Below are positions 42,715 through 50,897 of a stretch of DNA of 64,000 nt, in pieces. Each line of letters opens with the position of its first letter. The first letter of the stretch is position 1. The stretch is from positions 1 to 64,000 of the forward strand of contig NZ_JANAVO010000010.1 of the NCBI RefSeq assembly GCF_024213555.1, read 5' to 3'. The stretch is from Allokutzneria sp. A3M-2-11 16. Lineage in GTDB: Bacteria > Actinomycetota > Actinomycetes > Mycobacteriales > Pseudonocardiaceae. Both the position numbers and the translations under genes were made by a program. The notes beneath the pieces were generated by a model that was not told the origin of the DNA, ran no database searches, and saw only the letters and a list, made by a program, of their open reading frames with translations.

Positions 42715-42759
42715 CCGGGAAGAGAGCGCTCCCAAATCCCGCTATGAGTACGAAACGGG
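42697..42759. repeat. Dispersed 63-bp inverted-repeat element B, copy 3
   Basis: CCCGTTTCGTACTC at 42697-42710 and GAGTACGAAACGGG at 42746-42759 with a 35-bp centre holding AGAGCGCTCC. It overlaps the 3' end of hyuB and supplies its stop. The flank to the right is strongly G-rich. Confidence 0.92.
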
Positions 42760-42957
42760 AGTTCTCTGGCTGGCCCGGCTCAGGAGGGGTGGGGGGCCGG
42801 GTGGAGGGGCACGGGGGAGAGTCTAGTCGGCGGACGAGCTGGTTGGGCTGGTGGCGCGGGCGGGACTACGCAATACGGTCGACAGTGGTTCGACACTGAC
42901 GCCGTCACGGTGTATTGATCACCCCCGGGGCCGACGAGCGGCCGGCGGGGAGAGTTC
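42760..42957 (+). other. Intergenic G-tract and promoter region
   Basis: 198 bp. 42783-42817 carries five runs of three to six Gs, a G-quadruplex-like pattern. Further on, CAATAC (42871-42876) and GTATTG (42912-42917) are inverted arms around CAGTG and CACTG. GGGGAGAG precedes the ATG at 42958. Confidence 0.5.
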
Positions 42958-44331
42958 ATGCGCATTGGTGTCCGGTTGGGCGCGCACGGCGCCGACGGGA
43001 CCCTCGTCCACGCTGACCGGGTGCTGGCCGCGGCGCGCAGACCGGACGGCGGCTGGCGCGGTCTTCCTGCCCTGTTGCGCGAACTCTCCGCCGCCGCACC
43101 GTCCACAGTGGACACGATCGACACTGTTGTCTGGAACATCGCGCCGCTGATCGAGCACGCCCTGCTCGCGGCGGGCCCGCGTGCCCCGGCGCCGCCCGCG
43201 TTCACCGTCCCGCCCGCCGTTCCGGTGGCGTCGCTGCTGGTCATGCCGCGCGCGCCGCGGGCGTTGGCGCATCCGTCGGAGCTGGTGCGGTCGCTGATCT
43301 CCTGGCGCGGGGTGATCCCCGGCGGGCACGACCTCTTCGGCGCGGAGCTGGTCCCGGTGGACCTCGACGCCGCCGTGCGCGCGGCCACCGAGGCACGGGC
43401 GGCCGGGCTCGGCACGCTCGCCATCACCGCGACCGGGGCCTCCAACAGCGTCGCGCACGAGGAGGCGGTCGCCGCGCGGGTTCGCGAGGAGTTCCCCGAC
43501 CTGCGCATCCGGCTCTCCGGCGACTCGGGCGGCCTGGGCCTGCTCGAACGCGACGCGACCACGGTCATCAACGCCGCGCTGCTCGGTACCGCGGAGGAGC
43601 TGGTCGACCGCTGCGAGCGGCTGACCGCGGCCCTGCCCGGCGAGCCCGGCTGCTGGTTCGCCACCGGCGACGGCGGCCGGGTCTCGGCGAAGCGGCTGCG
43701 CGCGGTGCCGGTGCGCTGCCTCGGCGCGGACGGCGCGACCGCGCTGACCGGCTCCGCCGTGCTCACCCGCAGGCCGGACGCGCACGTGGTGCTCGCCGCG
43801 CGCGGGTTCATCGCGCTCGGCCGGGTCGACGCCGGGCGCCCCAGGATCGCCCCCGACCTGGCGGGCAAACTCGGCGTGCGCACGGTGAGCCCGATCCCCG
43901 TGCTCAACGTGCGGGGCACCGCCGCCGAGCCCGCGCTCGCCGCCGAACTGCGCAGCTTGGTCGGGCCGAGCGTGATCGCCGCGTTCGACCGGGAGGCCAT
44001 GGACATCGCCGACCGGCTGTGCGCCGAGGTCGGCCCCGCGCTCGTGCCGCTGCGCTCAGAGGCGAACCCCAGCGCGGTGGGCGCCGCGTGCAGTGAACCG
44101 AGCGCGTGGCTGGACATCGTCGTGCCTGCGGACACCCTCGATGAGCTGCAACGACAGCAGCACCTGGCCGAGCGCCAGGCCATGACGCTGGTCGCCGCGG
44201 CGGGCGCGCGCCCGGGGAGTGAGCGGGTGATCAGCTCGGTGGCGACCGCGCTGGCGTTCCTCGGCCGCGACGTCTACCGGCTGCACGTGCGCGCGAGTAC
44301 CGACAGCGAGTCCGAGGGGGACCGCGCGTGA
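42958..44331 (+). CDS. Degenerate hydantoinase A-like protein
   Basis: 457 residues that align by order with HyuA's first two domains but lack both phosphate motifs. The start reads MRIGVRLGAHGADGTLVHAD where HyuA has DxGGTxTD, and the middle reads LAARGFIALGRVDAG where HyuA has VDxGGTTxD. SGDSGGLGLLERDATTVINA and WFATGDGGRVSAKRLRAVPV keep the neighbouring structure. Probably a non-catalytic partner. The last 4 bp overlap the DUF917 gene. Confidence 0.75.
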   Translation: MRIGVRLGAHGADGTLVHADRVLAAARRPDGGWRGLPALLRELSAAAPSTVDTIDTVVWNIAPLIEHALLAAGPRAPAPPAFTVPPAVPVASLLVMPRAPRALAHPSELVRSLISWRGVIPGGHDLFGAELVPVDLDAAVRAATEARAAGLGTLAITATGASNSVAHEEAVAARVREEFPDLRIRLSGDSGGLGLLERDATTVINAALLGTAEELVDRCERLTAALPGEPGCWFATGDGGRVSAKRLRAVPVRCLGADGATALTGSAVLTRRPDAHVVLAARGFIALGRVDAGRPRIAPDLAGKLGVRTVSPIPVLNVRGTAAEPALAAELRSLVGPSVIAAFDREAMDIADRLCAEVGPALVPLRSEANPSAVGAACSEPSAWLDIVVPADTLDELQRQQHLAERQAMTLVAAAGARPGSERVISSVATALAFLGRDVYRLHVRASTDSESEGDRA

Positions 44332-45416
44332 TCACCGAGATCACCGTCGAGGACCTGCCCGCGCTGGAGACGGGCAGCCAGTTGACGTGTTCCTCCGCGG
44401 GCAGCACGCACTTCGACGGCACCCTGGCCAACATCGCCGAGCTGCTGCGCGAGCGCGGCCCGGTGCGCATGGTCGGCCTCGACGAGCTGGACGGGGACGC
44501 GTTGTGCGTGGCCATCGGCGCGATCGGCGGCTTCGGCCCGATGCTGGAGCTCCCGCCGTCCGGCGACGAGGCGGTCTCCGCCGTGCGCGCCCTGGAAGCC
44601 AGGCTGGGCAAGCGCGTCGACGCGATCGTATCGCTGAATGCCAGTGGTCCCAACGCTTTCGCCCCGGTCGCGGCCGCCGCGGCGCTCGGCCTGCCGCTGG
44701 TGGACTGTGACGGCATGGGGCGCGTGCTGCCGCTGATGAGCCAGACCACCTACGCGCTGGCCGGTCTGCCGATCGGCCCGCTGGCCGCGGCGAGCCTCGC
44801 CGGTGACGTGATGGTGCTGGACACCTCGACGGCGCGCTCGGAACTGCTGCTGCGCTCGGCGATGCAGGCCGCGGGCGGGTTCATGCTGTGCGCCAGCTAT
44901 CCGTCCATTGTGGACCAATTGGCGAAGTGCGCGATCCGCGGCTCGACCAGCCGGGTGGTGGAGGCGGGCAGGCTGCTGCGCGGCGCACCAGACCGCGGGA
45001 CGTTGCTGGCCGGGCTCGCTTCCATTGCCGGAGCACGGGTTCTCGGCGGCGGGCGGGTCGTCGAACTCGGCCACGCGACCAGAACCGTTGGCGCGCGGCA
45101 GTACCCGGCGGTGCCCACCAGCGTGGTGGTCCGCGAGCCGGGCCCGGACGGGCGGATGATCCGGCTGGAGGGGCAGAGCGAGATCTTCCTCGCGGTGGCC
45201 GACGGGGTGGTCAGCGCGGCCGTCCCGGACGTGCTGTGCCTGCTGGACCAGCGCGAGCCGCACATCGTCGGGCTGGAGCGGGTCGCCGTCGGCAACGACG
45301 TGGACGTGCTGGTGATGCCCGCCGACCCGATGTGGCACAGCCGGGCCGGGCTGGCGCTGGCCGGTCCGCGCGCGTTCGGTTTCCCGGTCGAGCACCCCCG
45401 CGAGGTGGTTTCGTGA
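44328..45416 (+). CDS. DUF917 family protein
   Basis: 362 residues. DUF917 signatures: ITVEDLPALETGSQLTCSSA, IGAIGGFGPMLELPPSGDEA, and the LPLVDCDGMGRVLPLMSQTT metal-site-like stretch. Members are often next to hydantoinase genes and PucR regulators; the enzymatic role is not established. It overlaps the upstream and downstream genes by 4 bp each, so the three make one co-translated operon. Confidence 0.85.
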   Translation: MITEITVEDLPALETGSQLTCSSAGSTHFDGTLANIAELLRERGPVRMVGLDELDGDALCVAIGAIGGFGPMLELPPSGDEAVSAVRALEARLGKRVDAIVSLNASGPNAFAPVAAAAALGLPLVDCDGMGRVLPLMSQTTYALAGLPIGPLAAASLAGDVMVLDTSTARSELLLRSAMQAAGGFMLCASYPSIVDQLAKCAIRGSTSRVVEAGRLLRGAPDRGTLLAGLASIAGARVLGGGRVVELGHATRTVGARQYPAVPTSVVVREPGPDGRMIRLEGQSEIFLAVADGVVSAAVPDVLCLLDQREPHIVGLERVAVGNDVDVLVMPADPMWHSRAGLALAGPRAFGFPVEHPREVVS

Positions 45417-46873
45417 ACCGCAAGGACGTCGTCGAGCAGCTGAGCGTGGCCGAGCTGGTCCAGTTCGGGCCGCTGGGCCAGGCCAAGGTGTTCGCGGGCG
45501 AGGAGCTGGACCGCCAGGTCTCCGGCGTGGTCCTGGTCGCGGAGCTGGAGGAGATCCGGCAGTGCGAGCCGCACTCCGCGGTGGTGCTGCACGGCGCCGC
45601 GGCGCAGGGCGCGTGGTCGCTGGAGTCCGCGCTGCGGCTGGCCTGGGAGCGCAACGCCTCCTGCGTGATCGCCCCGGCCGACATCGCGGTCGGCAACCCC
45701 ACCGCGCAGCTCGCCGAGCGGTTGCGGGTCCCGCTGTTCGTGGTCGCCGACCCGGCGCGGCACGCGCTCGAACTCTCCGCGGCGGTCGCCGACACCGATG
45801 CGGCGCGGGCCCGGCTGACCGCGCGCTGCGCCGTGCTCTTCGGTGAGCGCGGCACCCTCCGCGACATCGTCGGAGTGATCAACATCGAGGTCCCCGGCGT
45901 GCAGGTCGCGCTCATCGCCGAGGACGGGCACGTGCTCGCCGGGCGGGCCGCCGCCGACCACGCCGAGGGCAAGCGCCGCGTCGAGGTGCACGTGCCGGGG
46001 CCGGACGGGCGCCCGTGGGCGCGGCTGGTCGGGCAGCTCGCCGCGTGGTCGCCGTCGTGGGCCCTGACCGTGCGCACGGTCCTGGGCCTGGCGCGGGCGC
46101 CGCTCGCCGCGTGCGTGGGACGCGCCTGGCTGCGGCCCGTGCGCCAGGCCGCGAGCGACCGGGTCCTGCTGGACCTGCTGCTCGGCGAGGACGGTGACGA
46201 CGAAGGGGCGCGCGCCGCGGGGTGGTCGGTCGACGGCAACCACGTCGCCGTTTTCCTCCAGGTCCGCGAGGCGGGCGACGCCGATCAGGAAGCGATGGCG
46301 CCGCGGGTGCTCGCGGCGTGGCAGGAGGCTTTCCCGCACCTGCCGCTGATCCCGCGCGGCGAGGGCTGGGTGAGCTGGTGGACCGGCGCCGAGAGCCCGG
46401 ACGCGGTCGCCGGGCTGCTGCGCCCGTACCTCCAGGCCACGCGGCCCGTGCAGCTCGCCGCGGGCGTCGGCCTGCCGGGAGAGGGTGTCGCGGGTCTGCG
46501 CCGCTCGGTCGACGAGGCCCGGCTGGCCGCGGCGGTGGCCGGTCGCCGCGACGGGGAGACGGTCGAACTGTTCGGCGCGCTCGGCCCGCGGGCGGTGTTG
46601 GCCTGCATACCCGTGCCCGACGTCGCCGCCGCCGCGCGCGTCGCGCTGGCCGATCTGCTGGCGGCACCGGACGCGGACGTGCTGCTCACCGCCCTGGTCG
46701 CGCTGCTGGACTGCGCGGGCTCAACCGGTCAAGCGGCGGCCCGGCTCGGTGTGCACCGCAACACCGTGCTCAGCCGAATCGAGCGCATCCGGGCGCGCGG
46801 GGTGGACCTCGACTCGCCAGAACAACGCCTCGCGCTGCACCTCGCGTGCTACTCCCTGCTCAGCGCCACCTGA
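45413..46873 (+). CDS. PucR family transcriptional regulator
   Basis: 486 residues from the GTG at 45413. An N-terminal PucR-type sensory domain (DRQVSGVVLVAELEEIRQCE) is followed by a long middle region and the C-terminal PucR HTH (CAGSTGQAAARLGVHRNTVL and SRIERIRARGVDLD). Family members activate purine or hydantoin catabolism. As the last gene of the HyuA-like/DUF917 operon it is the likely regulator of the whole locus. Confidence 0.88.
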   Translation: MNRKDVVEQLSVAELVQFGPLGQAKVFAGEELDRQVSGVVLVAELEEIRQCEPHSAVVLHGAAAQGAWSLESALRLAWERNASCVIAPADIAVGNPTAQLAERLRVPLFVVADPARHALELSAAVADTDAARARLTARCAVLFGERGTLRDIVGVINIEVPGVQVALIAEDGHVLAGRAAADHAEGKRRVEVHVPGPDGRPWARLVGQLAAWSPSWALTVRTVLGLARAPLAACVGRAWLRPVRQAASDRVLLDLLLGEDGDDEGARAAGWSVDGNHVAVFLQVREAGDADQEAMAPRVLAAWQEAFPHLPLIPRGEGWVSWWTGAESPDAVAGLLRPYLQATRPVQLAAGVGLPGEGVAGLRRSVDEARLAAAVAGRRDGETVELFGALGPRAVLACIPVPDVAAAARVALADLLAAPDADVLLTALVALLDCAGSTGQAAARLGVHRNTVLSRIERIRARGVDLDSPEQRLALHLACYSLLSAT

Positions 46874-46882
46874 CGGTAGTCT

Positions 46883-46912
46883 GGATGATCTGAACATCTG
46901 GTTCAGTCATCC
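46883..46912. promoter_or_regulatory. Palindrome upstream of clpX-like gene
   Basis: GGATGATCTGAAC and GTTCAGTCATCC are complementary except for one extra base, around ATCTG. It lies 9 bp after the PucR stop and 5 bp before the ribosome-binding site of the clpX-like gene. It could be an operator or a 5' UTR hairpin. Confidence 0.65.
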
Positions 46913-46926
46913 GACTGGAGGTGGCC

Positions 46927-48093
46927 GTGCGCCGAGACCTGCCGAAGTGCTCGTTCTGCGGCAAGGACCAGGAGCAGGTGCGCAGGCTCATCGCGGGCCC
47001 GGTCGGTGTGTACATCTGCGACGGCTGCGTCGGCCTGTGCAACGAGCTGGCCGCCGAGGACGACGTCCCCGTTGCCGACTCGCCCCTGCTCAAGCCGCGT
47101 GAGCTGCGGGAACGGCTGGACGAGTACGTGATCGGGCAGGACGCGGCGAAGCGCGCGCTGTCGGTGGCGGTCTACAACCACTACAAGCGCGTCGGCGGCC
47201 CGGAGTCCGACATCGAGCTGGGCAAGTCGAACGTGCTCCTGATGGGGCCGACCGGCTGCGGCAAGACCTACCTCGCCCAGACCCTGGCGAAGCTGCTGAA
47301 CGTGCCGTTCGCGATCGCCGACGCGACCTCGCTGACCGAGGCGGGCTACGTGGGCGAGGACGTGGAGAACATCCTGCTCAAGCTGATCCAGGCGGCCGAC
47401 TACGACATCGAGCGGGCGCAGCGCGGGATCATCTACATCGACGAGGTCGACAAGATCGGCCGCAAGAGCGAGAACCCCTCGATCACCCGTGACGTCTCCG
47501 GCGAGGGCGTGCAGCAGGCGCTGCTGAAGATCCTGGAGGGCACCACCGCGAGCGTGCCGCCGCAGGGTGGCCGCAAGCACCCGCACCAGGAGTTCATGCA
47601 GATCGACACGACGAACATCCTGTTCATCGCGGCGGGAGCTTTCCCTGGCCTCGAAAGCAAAGGCGGCGCGCCCATCGGGTTCGGCGCGCGGGCCGTTCCG
47701 GACTCGGACGGGCCCACGGCGCGCGACCTGGTCGAGTTCGGGCTGATCCCGGAGTTCGTCGGCCGGTTGCCGGTGATCACCTCCGTGCGGCCGATGGACC
47801 GGATGACCCTGACAAGGGTGCTGACCGAGCCGCGCAACGCGCTCGTCCGGCAGTACCAGAAGCTGTTCCGCTATGACGGTGTCGAGCTGGAGTTCGCCAG
47901 GGGCGCGCTCCCGGCGATCGCCGAGCGAGCGCTGAACCGGGGCACGGGCGCCAGGGGCGCGCGGGCGGTGCTGGAGGAATTGTTGTTGCCCGCCATGTAC
48001 GAGGTGCCCAGCCGCGACGACATCGCGAAGGTCCTGGTCACCCGAGACTGCGAAGTCGTCCTGGTTCCCCGGGAGCTGCGGGCGACTGGTTGA
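46927..48093 (+). CDS. ClpX-type AAA+ unfoldase (secondary copy)
   Basis: 388 residues from the GTG at 46927, with GGAGGTG upstream (GTG at 46921 also possible); canonical actinobacterial ClpX is about 425-430. Zn finger CSFC ... CDGCVGLC, Walker A GPTGCGKT, Walker [10 protein letters not shown], pore loop GYVG, RKH loop GRKHPHQ and a ClpP-docking PIGFG loop are all present. No clpP is adjacent, so it may use the housekeeping ClpP or act alone. The last 56 bp overlap the truncated SARP gene. Confidence 0.88.
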   Translation: MRRDLPKCSFCGKDQEQVRRLIAGPVGVYICDGCVGLCNELAAEDDVPVADSPLLKPRELRERLDEYVIGQDAAKRALSVAVYNHYKRVGGPESDIELGKSNVLLMGPTGCGKTYLAQTLAKLLNVPFAIADATSLTEAGYVGEDVENILLKLIQAADYDIERAQRGIIYIDEVDKIGRKSENPSITRDVSGEGVQQALLKILEGTTASVPPQGGRKHPHQEFMQIDTTNILFIAAGAFPGLESKGGAPIGFGARAVPDSDGPTARDLVEFGLIPEFVGRLPVITSVRPMDRMTLTRVLTEPRNALVRQYQKLFRYDGVELEFARGALPAIAERALNRGTGARGARAVLEELLLPAMYEVPSRDDIAKVLVTRDCEVVLVPRELRATG

Positions 48094-49312
48094 ACGTCAG
48101 CACGACGCGGAGGTTCAGCTCGGCGTCGTCGGCGTCCAGCCAGGCCAGCTGCGCGGCGTACTCGCGCAGCTCGGTCGCCAGTGCCGCCAAGGGAATTTCG
48201 GGGTTCGCGCGGGCGCGTGCGGTGATGACGCCGAGCGAGAGCGGCAGGCCGTCGCAGTAGCTCAGCAGCTCGTTCACGGCGGCGGGCTCGGCCTGCATGC
48301 GTTGTACGCCAAGGTGATCCTTGAGTAGATCGCGTGCGTGTCGCTCGCCGAGAGGTTCGACCTTGAGGGGCTGCGCACCCCTCGTGGTGATCCCCTCTCG
48401 GCTCGTGATGATCACGGTGCACGCGGGATCGTTGGGCAGCAACGGTTCCAGCTGCTCGTAGTCCCGCGCGTTGTCCAACACCAGCAGCATTCGGCCCTCG
48501 GCCCGAGCGGGCTCGACGGGGGCGCTCAGGTCGACGTAGCGTTGCCCGTCCGGAAAGCGGTCGAGGTTGTCGTGCGCCCACCGCAATGCGAGCCAGCTCT
48601 TGCCGACACCGCGTTGCCCGTGGATGGCGAGCGTGACCGCTCCCTCTTCGCGCTGGATGGCGAACCGTCGTTCGAGCGCGGCCAGCTCTCCGCCACGCCC
48701 GACAAATCCTGTTGGCGCGTCAGGAAGTTCTCGCGGCACAGGTCCGGAGGGTTCCGGCCTGTCGCCGTAGAGTCCGAGCAAAGCCCGGCCGATCTGCCGC
48801 TCGTGGTCTTCCGTGTCGGAGGCGAGCAGGTTCGGCAGCAGGCCGCCATGTCCGGCGGTTCGGAGCTGGCTGTCGTTGTCGTCCAACGCCGCGCCGAGCC
48901 GCTCGGCCAGCAACGCCGTCCGCGTCTCGTCAGCCCATGGACTGTCCATTTCGGACAGTGGCGTGCCGCGCCACAGCTCCAACGCCTCCGCCGGGTTCTC
49001 GGCTGCTAGAGCCCGGAAGCGGTGGAGGTCGATGCTGTCCTCCGGGGCGGCGAGGCGGTAACCGTCGCCGGTGCGCTCGATCTCCACCTCCGGCAGGGCT
49101 TCCCGCAGTCGGGAGGCGAAGGCGCGCAAGGTGTTCCCGGCCCGGGGTGGCGTATCGGCTCCCCACACCCGCTCGCTGAGCACGCGGAGCGGGATCACCT
49201 GGCCCACCTCGACGAGCAGCACGGCGAGCATCGCCCGCGCCCGCCCCGCCGGGAGCTCTACCCGCCGCCCCTCCCGCAGCGCGACGAGCTCGCCGAGCAC
49301 TCCGAACCACAC
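48038..49312 (-). CDS. SARP-type regulator (BTAD plus NB-ARC), truncated
   Basis: 424 residues from the GTG at 49312. The OmpR-like winged helix begins [20 protein letters not shown]; the bacterial activation domain spans about 90-160; the NB-ARC ATPase has Walker [11 protein letters not shown] and Walker [12 protein letters not shown]. AfsR-type proteins continue with a TPR sensor of several hundred residues. Here the frame ends soon after the NB-ARC in [20 protein letters not shown], so the C-terminus looks lost or frameshifted where it runs over the end of the clpX-like gene. Confidence 0.8.
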   Translation of the reverse strand: MWFGVLGELVALREGRRVELPAGRARAMLAVLLVEVGQVIPLRVLSERVWGADTPPRAGNTLRAFASRLREALPEVEIERTGDGYRLAAPEDSIDLHRFRALAAENPAEALELWRGTPLSEMDSPWADETRTALLAERLGAALDDNDSQLRTAGHGGLLPNLLASDTEDHERQIGRALLGLYGDRPEPSGPVPRELPDAPTGFVGRGGELAALERRFAIQREEGAVTLAIHGQRGVGKSWLALRWAHDNLDRFPDGQRYVDLSAPVEPARAEGRMLLVLDNARDYEQLEPLLPNDPACTVIITSREGITTRGAQPLKVEPLGERHARDLLKDHLGVQRMQAEPAAVNELLSYCDGLPLSLGVITARARANPEIPLAALATELREYAAQLAWLDADDAELNLRVVLTFNQSPAAPGEPGRLRSLG

Positions 49313-49319
49313 CCGCCCA

Positions 49320-50435
49320 TTAGAGCAGGCGGTCCTGGTGCGCGGCGGCCTCCTTGCGGACGCGGTCGAAGAACGCCTTGTCGCGGTCGGCGCGCTGCGG
49401 AGCCGGGGTGTTCGGGGGAGCGGCGTCGTCCTCGTAAGCGCGGTAGAGCAACCAACAGCCCCGGATGCCGTCGAGCAGGTCTTCGAGGAGGTCGTGGGCC
49501 GGGCGCACCGGGTCCAGCGGGGTGATCCGGTCGGGCACCGTCGCCTCGAAGTCCTCGTCGTCGCCGCTGAGGTCCTCGCCCGCCTGCACGAGGAGCACCA
49601 TCAGGCCCTCCACGTCCGGGATGCGCCCGTCCGCCACCGCCATCGCGTCACCGACCAGATCGGTCACCACCTGGCGGGGCGACTCCCCGTTGGCCAGCCG
49701 CTCCAGCACCAGCGTCGGCGTGTCCACCGCCAGCGGCTCCAGGTCGTCGGCCTCGATCACCACCTCGGTCGGCGCGGTCTCGGCCATCTCCGCTGCGATC
49801 TCCGCCGCCACCTGGAGCCAGTGCGCCGCCGCCACCGACGCCGCGGTCGCGTCGACCTCGCTGAACAACGCCGCCGAGCCCAGCGGGTCCTGCTGCAACA
49901 GCGCGTCCGCGGCGGCCACCTGCAACGGTGAGGCATCTGCCCTGGTCAGCCGCACCGCCTGGCGGGCACGCCCGGTGAGGTCCCCGCGCTCGGCCGCCTC
50001 GATCGCGGCCAGCTCCGCCTCCACCTCGGTGACCAGCTGCTCGGTCAACCCGAGATCGGAGATCCCGTGCAACTCCCGGCCGACCCGGTGCGCCGACTCG
50101 ATCACCGGGCTGTAGGACTCCAGCAGCATCCCGTCCTCGGGCAGGTTCGGCGCCCGTATCGCCGCCACCACATCGGCGAGGGCCGCGCGTTCGTCCGTGC
50201 GCTCCCAGCCCTCGCCGTCCAAGTCCAGCTCGGCGTCGTCCAGCGGGCTGCCAGGATGGGTGTAAGTGCGCCACGCGGCCCGGGAAAGCCCGTTGAGCAC
50301 GTGCGTCAGCAACAGCGCCTGATCGGTGGAGACCGCGTCGGGCAGATCCGCGGCGGTGTGCGCGATATTGCCCAGTCCCGAGCTCCACATCGCCACCAGT
50401 GCGTGCCGATCGGTGTCGACGCCGTAGTCCGTCAT
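49320..50435 (-). CDS. Hypothetical protein upstream of SARP
   Basis: 371 residues from the ATG at 50435; the open frame reaches 50852 only because it runs through the element C array. Largely helical and acidic, with no signal peptide, membrane segment or motif that I recognise. Only 7 bp separate it from the SARP start, so the two are one transcription unit. It begins about 110 bp from the tandem array. Confidence 0.7.
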   Translation of the reverse strand: MTDYGVDTDRHALVAMWSSGLGNIAHTAADLPDAVSTDQALLLTHVLNGLSRAAWRTYTHPGSPLDDAELDLDGEGWERTDERAALADVVAAIRAPNLPEDGMLLESYSPVIESAHRVGRELHGISDLGLTEQLVTEVEAELAAIEAAERGDLTGRARQAVRLTRADASPLQVAAADALLQQDPLGSAALFSEVDATAASVAAAHWLQVAAEIAAEMAETAPTEVVIEADDLEPLAVDTPTLVLERLANGESPRQVVTDLVGDAMAVADGRIPDVEGLMVLLVQAGEDLSGDDEDFEATVPDRITPLDPVRPAHDLLEDLLDGIRGCWLLYRAYEDDAAPPNTPAPQRADRDKAFFDRVRKEAAAHQDRLL

Positions 50436-50543
50436 GGCGCCATCGTGGCGAAGATCCGGCGATCGCGGGGGGAAAGCGGGCAGGGACACGCGAAGAGGGC
50501 TCAAGATCGCCCTTTGTGGCGGGGGGTTCCGGCGGGGGTACGG

Positions 50544-50668
50544 CTGAGCTTCCAGCTTGCGTGGCTGGGCTTCCAGCGGGGGTACGGCTGAGCTTCCAGC
50601 GTGGGCGCTGGGCTTCCTGCTTGCGTGGGCTGGGCTTCCAGCGGAGTTGGCTGGGCTTCCAGCGTGGG
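50544..50668 (+). repeat. Element C copy 3, six-unit tandem array
   Basis: Units at 50544, 50565, 50588, 50608, 50630 and 50651, each starting CTGGGCTTCCAGC (or CTGAGC, CTTCCTGC variants) with tails of 5-10 nt. Tails TTGCGTGG, GGAGTTGG and GTGGGG recur in copy 1. Too short for CRISPR spacers. Confidence 0.88.
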
Positions 50669-50783
50669 GGTCGGCTTGACCTGGGGGCCCCTTGCGCGTG
50701 CCCTTGGGCCTCTCAGGGGCACGGGATGAAACCCCGGCCCTCGCGACAAGCGTATGGCACGCGCACCCCAGGTAAAGCCGACC
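50669..50783 (+). repeat. Element C copy 3, 115-bp core
   Basis: Same ends, inner stem and length as 35393-35507, differing by a single base (C for T in the GCGAYAAGCG segment). Encodes no supported protein. It lies 114 bp upstream of the second DUF222-HNH gene. Confidence 0.93.
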
Positions 50784-50811
50784 CGCTTTCATGTGCGGCT
50801 TGCTGTTTCGT

Positions 50812-50897
50812 GGGGGTTGCGTTTCGGGCTTTTCGGGCGCCTGGCAATTCACCCTGTAGAGCCATGATCGACTATTTGTCTGCGATAAAATGGAGAC
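50812..50897 (+). promoter_or_regulatory. Conserved promoter of DUF222-HNH copy 2
   Basis: Nearly identical to 35535-35623, ending in TAAAAT at 50886-50891, 6 nt before the ATG. Both copies keep the GCCATGATCG box and the spacing, supporting a leaderless transcript. Confidence 0.7.

Noticed and set aside
42597-42959. Extra gene in the G-tract after B3
   Set aside because: Short frames arise from G-runs and have no start signal.
50544-50668. CRISPR array
   Set aside because: Units are 18-23 bp with tails of only 5-10 nt reused between units; no cas genes.
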